Below are positions 34,635-37,474 of a stretch of DNA of 37,474 bases, piece after piece. The notes beneath the pieces were generated by a model that was given only the letters and a program-made list of their open reading frames with translations, made no database searches and was not told where the DNA came from. Made by a program: the position numbers and the translations under genes. The stretch covers positions 1 to 37,474 of the forward strand of contig NZ_ANOG01000515.1 in assembly GCF_000346295.1 (NCBI RefSeq). Reading direction: 5' to 3'. The stretch comes from Rhodopirellula maiorica SM1. GTDB lineage: Bacteria; Planctomycetota; Planctomycetia; Pirellulales; Pirellulaceae. The stretch's first letter is position 1, and every line of letters begins with the position of its first letter.

Positions 34635-36850
34635 ACGCCGATGAAAATCATGTGCGAGTGCGTCCGGATCTGAAATGGCAACGCGCGGAATGGGGAACCA
34701 ACGACGTTTGGATCGCCAAAGACCCGTTTGCCAATGAGTACTTCTATCTCAGTCATCGCGAACGCAGTTTGCTAATGTTGGCCGATGGCAAACGTTCACT
34801 AAGCGAAATCACTCAGCGATGCAAAACGCTGTATGCACCGGAAGATGTTTCGCCCGAGTCGTTAGTCGATTTCTTCGCCGAAGCACTCCGCAGCGGTTTG
34901 CTGATCGCGAGTGAATCCGTTGGTGATAAAGACGAACGCGGTCTGGCGTATGAAAAGCATGGCTCCACGCATCACGCGACGCCGGCGGCGAGCTCGCCGC
35001 GACGGTGGTGGCACCAACTGTTGGCGATTCGATTACCCGGCGTCTCGGTTGACCGGCAAATCGACCGTTTGATGCCACTTGTGCGAACGATCCTATCCTT
35101 ACCGGTGCGATTGGCTGCGGTTATTTTCACTTTCATCATGGCGTTAGCTTCCATGATGTATTTCGATCAAATTGCCAAGCATCTCGACACGGTAACACAC
35201 CAACCGGTGACCGATTGGGGCGTACCGCTGATCGCTGTGATCTTTGTTTTGAAAGTATTGCACGAGATCGCACATGCGGTGACATGCAAATGGTTCGGAG
35301 CCGAATGTCGACAAATCGGCGTGATGTTGTTATTCGGGATGCCCGTCCTGTATTGCGACGTCTCGGATGCCTGGCTACTGAAACAACGCTGGAAACGGAT
35401 CATGGTTTCCAGCGCCGGTATGATGGCAGAATTGTTCGTCGCGGCGGTGGCGATGTTGATGTGGTTGCTGCTTGGCGATTCGTTACTTCGCGATCTCTGC
35501 GTCACGGTGATGTTCGTCGGTTCGGTCAGCACCGTCGTGTTTAATGGCAATCCGCTGCTCCGCTACGACGGCTACTACATTCTTGCGGATTGGGTCGGGG
35601 TTCCCAATCTGGCTCGGCAAGCATCCGTTTCGGTACAAACGTGGCTTCGACGTATGATTTGGAACGACGCTTTGTCCGATGCACGGGTTGAATCTGCAAG
35701 TCGCTTTGGTAGCAGGATTTCACCGGTTCGACTGAGGATGTACTGGACCGCGAGTTTGCTTTATCGCGGGCTGGTTTATGCGACCCTAGGAATGTGGGTG
35801 TATCGCAAAGCGGATCAAGTCGAATTAGGGGCAATCATCGCAATTTCGTTGCTGCTGGTGCTGATGTTAGGCGTTGTCCCCTGGCTGCGAGTGGTACTTT
35901 CGCCTCCACCATCACGCCGACGCAACCGATCCGAATTGTTACGGCGTCCGCCTGCTATCGGCGCGATTGCAGCCTTGGTGATTGCCACGTTGTTGTGGAC
36001 ACCACTTCCGCACCAGATCAAAGCCCCCATGACGATCCGCGTCGCAGAGTCGCAACCAATCGTGGCAACCACAGCAGGCCGGATTGTCGACGGTATTCCC
36101 GAAGGATCGGTGGTGAAGCAGGGCGACATCATCGCGAAACTGACGAATCCAGATCTGATGCTAACGATTGCCGAGGATCAGACAAAACTGAATGCATTGC
36201 AGACCGAGTTGGCGAGTTTACAAAGTGTCCGCCCCGCGACTCGACAAATTTTGGATCGTATCGCGGTGGTGTCCGAGTCAATTGAGGCGAACCAACATCA
36301 ATTGCAATTGCTTGTGTCCCAAGCGTCGCAACTGGAAATCGTGGCTCCCGCACCTGGAGTCGTATTTCCGGCGGTGCACCGTGTGCAAAACGTCGGTCAT
36401 GCACGCGAGCTAAGAACTTGGGACCGCACGCCGTTGACGATGCGAAATCGTGGAGCCTGGATCGAAGCCGGCACACGGCTGGGCACTTTGGGAACCGCAG
36501 GGCAATACGACGCAATTGCCTTGGTTCGCCAGCAGGATCTACGTTACGTGCGTGAGGGGCAATCGGTGTCATTGATGTTAAATCACGTATCGCCGGGAGC
36601 ATTCCGCGGGAAAGTGGTCGAAGTTGCATCGTCGTCGACGGACGGAATTCCCGATGAACTGGTGAGCAAGCGGATGGTAATGCCCGTCGGCCGGGGCAAC
36701 GGTCCGAGTGATGCCTACTACCAAGTGCGTGTCCGGTTGCATCCGAGCAATCAGCCGTTGGCGATGCGGTCCACGGGCTACGCCAAGATCGACGTGCCGT
36801 GGACATCGCTGTGGAATCGATGGTCGACGACCCTACGCGACGCATTCTGA
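34631..36850 (+). CDS. PqqD-like domain / M50 site-2-type metalloprotease / HlyD-type adaptor fusion
   Basis: 739 residues, starting in an ATGA overlap with the adaptor gene. Residues about 8-95 resemble the PqqD winged-helix fold used as a RiPP recognition element: DPFANEYFYLSHRERSLL, then LADGKRSLSEI, then SLVDFFAEALRSGLL. A polytopic membrane domain (about 155-455) carries the M50 site: HEIAH at 211-215 with the second zinc ligand motif NPLLRYDGYY (Asp313), and helices on both sides. This pattern is shared with YydH-type putative peptide zinc metalloproteases. The C-terminal ~270 residues (from about 467) are an adaptor module: barrel-sandwich half (TTAGRIVDGIPEGSVVKQGD), coiled-coil hairpin, returning half (VAPAPGVVFPAVHRV) and barrel. 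Cytoplasmic recognition, intramembrane proteolysis and periplasmic hand-over thus lie on one chain. All zinc ligands are present, so activity is expected; the substrate is unknown. Confidence 0.88.
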   Translation: MNADENHVRVRPDLKWQRAEWGTNDVWIAKDPFANEYFYLSHRERSLLMLADGKRSLSEITQRCKTLYAPEDVSPESLVDFFAEALRSGLLIASESVGDKDERGLAYEKHGSTHHATPAASSPRRWWHQLLAIRLPGVSVDRQIDRLMPLVRTILSLPVRLAAVIFTFIMALASMMYFDQIAKHLDTVTHQPVTDWGVPLIAVIFVLKVLHEIAHAVTCKWFGAECRQIGVMLLFGMPVLYCDVSDAWLLKQRWKRIMVSSAGMMAELFVAAVAMLMWLLLGDSLLRDLCVTVMFVGSVSTVVFNGNPLLRYDGYYILADWVGVPNLARQASVSVQTWLRRMIWNDALSDARVESASRFGSRISPVRLRMYWTASLLYRGLVYATLGMWVYRKADQVELGAIIAISLLLVLMLGVVPWLRVVLSPPPSRRRNRSELLRRPPAIGAIAALVIATLLWTPLPHQIKAPMTIRVAESQPIVATTAGRIVDGIPEGSVVKQGDIIAKLTNPDLMLTIAEDQTKLNALQTELASLQSVRPATRQILDRIAVVSESIEANQHQLQLLVSQASQLEIVAPAPGVVFPAVHRVQNVGHARELRTWDRTPLTMRNRGAWIEAGTRLGTLGTAGQYDAIALVRQQDLRYVREGQSVSLMLNHVSPGAFRGKVVEVASSSTDGIPDELVSKRMVMPVGRGNGPSDAYYQVRVRLHPSNQPLAMRSTGYAKIDVPWTSLWNRWSTTLRDAF

Positions 36851-37064
36851 AAAATCATTCGAGTGGGCCGAAGCCACCTCGCCCTCAAGCTATTGGGGAT
36901 CGAGCCGGTTTTCACGCTTACGAAACGGCAGGCAAAGTCCCCGTAGTTGATCCAGTTTGCCATGCTGGAGAATTTATCGCTCCAATGCAAAACCAGACAG
37001 ACGCTGGCCAACACGCTAGAATCATAGGCAGCTTCTCGATCACCCCTGCCTAGGAGCCTCGCCT
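36851..37064 (+). other. Interval after the M50 fusion with a doubtful small ORF
   Basis: 214 bases before the TPR gene. A plus-strand frame from ATG 36820 (or GTG 36799, inside the M50 3' end) to a TAG at 37051-37053 would encode about 77 residues ending GSFSITPA. Its stop abuts the Shine-Dalgarno of the next gene. It has one cysteine (DPVCHAGE) and resembles nothing I know. I do not count it as a supported gene. No terminator is visible, so read-through from the M50 operon into the TPR gene is possible. Confidence 0.3.
37052..37056 (+). promoter_or_regulatory. Shine-Dalgarno AGGAG deciding a TTG start
   Basis: AGGAG lies eight bases before the TTG at 37065. It is the strongest ribosome site I saw in the window and is the reason to place the start of the following gene at a TTG. 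Confidence 0.7.
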
Positions 37065-37474
37065 TTGTCTGCCCTCCCACTGAAAATTGCGGTATTGCTT
37101 TGTGTCGCGTCATCGGCAATAGCTGCGATCGGCAACGATCTGGAATCAGCCCAGGATCAATTTCGGACTGGTAAATATGTGGAAGCCGAGGCGGTTGCCT
37201 CGACGGCCTTCGAAAGCGGGATATGGAACGAGCGTTGGCCGAGGCTATTAATCCGGTGTCAATTAGCGCAAGGAAAATATGCAGACGCGTTGCAAACGTA
37301 CGAAACTGCAATTCGGCGTTATCCCACCAGCATGACACTTAGAATGCTCGGGCTCGAAGCAATTCGCTTCAACAATCTTTCCGAACGAGCAGAAGAGGAA
37401 CGCAAGCGATTCTTTCAAATACTGCAAAGTTCGCCACTTCGCTTCGCCAGCCGCGACAACCTGATTGCCGCAGG
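37065..37474 (+). CDS. Secreted TPR-repeat protein, 3' end missing
   Basis: The frame opens at a TTG with a strong AGGAG site and runs off the right edge after 136 codons with no stop. The first ~22 residues form a signal peptide (SALPLKIAVLLCVASSAIAA). The following residues show tetratricopeptide-like helix pairs: ESAQDQFRTGKYVEAEAVAS, then RCQLAQGKYADALQTYETAI and YPTSMTLRMLGLEAIRFNNL. The consensus A-x-x-x-x-G-x-[YF]-x-x-A is visible twice. It is thus a periplasmic or surface-exposed protein-protein interaction module. Its position 214 bases after the PqqD/M50/HlyD gene on the same strand suggests it could belong to the same export system. The missing C-terminal part could hold further domains such as a peptidase, which often follows TPRs of this kind in planctomycetes. 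Confidence 0.8.
   Translation, partial: MSALPLKIAVLLCVASSAIAAIGNDLESAQDQFRTGKYVEAEAVASTAFESGIWNERWPRLLIRCQLAQGKYADALQTYETAIRRYPTSMTLRMLGLEAIRFNNLSERAEEERKRFFQILQSSPLRFASRDNLIAA

Noticed and set aside
36129-37338. Minus-strand frames opposite the M50 3' end and the TPR gene
   Set aside because: Their sequences are compositionally poor (Arg/Ser/Pro-rich), and the plus-strand genes have clear domains and a strong ribosome site.
1-37474. CRISPR array, tRNA, rRNA, insertion sequence, prophage or reverse transcriptase
   Set aside because: I looked for evenly spaced direct repeats, cloverleaf-like ends, transposase and integrase motifs and the RT YxDD motif in the translated frames and found none that hold up.

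Overview
The window looks like a chromosomal segment of a planctomycete, most likely a Rhodopirellula-type member of the Pirellulaceae. The grounds are: several large Hanks-type Ser/Thr kinases fused to planctomycete-style tails (STAND NTPase plus sulfatase-modifying-factor fold, coiled coil plus propeller-like region); many FHA proteins; a giant surface protein with the planctomycete N-terminal LEDRRLL motif; and a palindromic intergenic repeat of a kind I associate with these genomes. The assignment rests on family knowledge, not on a search. I saw no rRNA, tRNA, CRISPR array, transposase or phage gene.

Left part (1-10741). A secreted alpha/alpha-toroid (prenyltransferase/squalene-cyclase-repeat) protein runs off the left edge and is translationally coupled to a periplasmic adaptor (HlyD/MFP); both are on the minus strand. 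Divergent from them is a 1817-residue kinase-STAND-FGE-like protein. A plus-strand trio follows: an unknown protein with a duplicated Cys-Asp decapeptide in its tail, a two-domain glycosyltransferase, and a GT25-family glycosyltransferase.

Middle part (10731-23863). A sodium/solute symporter (minus strand) is followed by a phospho-signalling island. Two coupled membrane Ser/Thr kinases (minus strand) face a four-gene plus-strand operon: a zinc-ribbon double-FHA protein, a membrane FHA protein with a degenerate trypsin-like domain, a secreted coiled-coil protein, and an FHA-pseudokinase. Several catalytic folds here have lost their catalytic residues, which suggests scaffolding and phosphothreonine reading around the active kinases.

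Right part (24145-37474). On the minus strand are a large beta-repeat surface protein, a secreted zincin with an unusual HExxGH...GLPH motif, and a TolC-like outer-membrane lipoprotein. Divergent from TolC is an operon of GAF-HlyD fusion, periplasmic HlyD, and a PqqD-like/M50 metalloprotease/HlyD fusion, followed by a secreted TPR protein that runs off the right edge. Together they look like an envelope-spanning export apparatus with no recognisable ABC, RND or MFS pump in the window. The PqqD-like (RiPP-recognition-element fold) domain on the M50 protease suggests recognition of a peptide or protein leader. This is the most interesting candidate system in the window.

Five gene pairs overlap by four bases (ATGA or GTGA): 804-807, 8756-8759, 15363-15366, 19535-19538 and 34631-34634. 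They define the coupled units. All functional assignments come from motif reading by eye.
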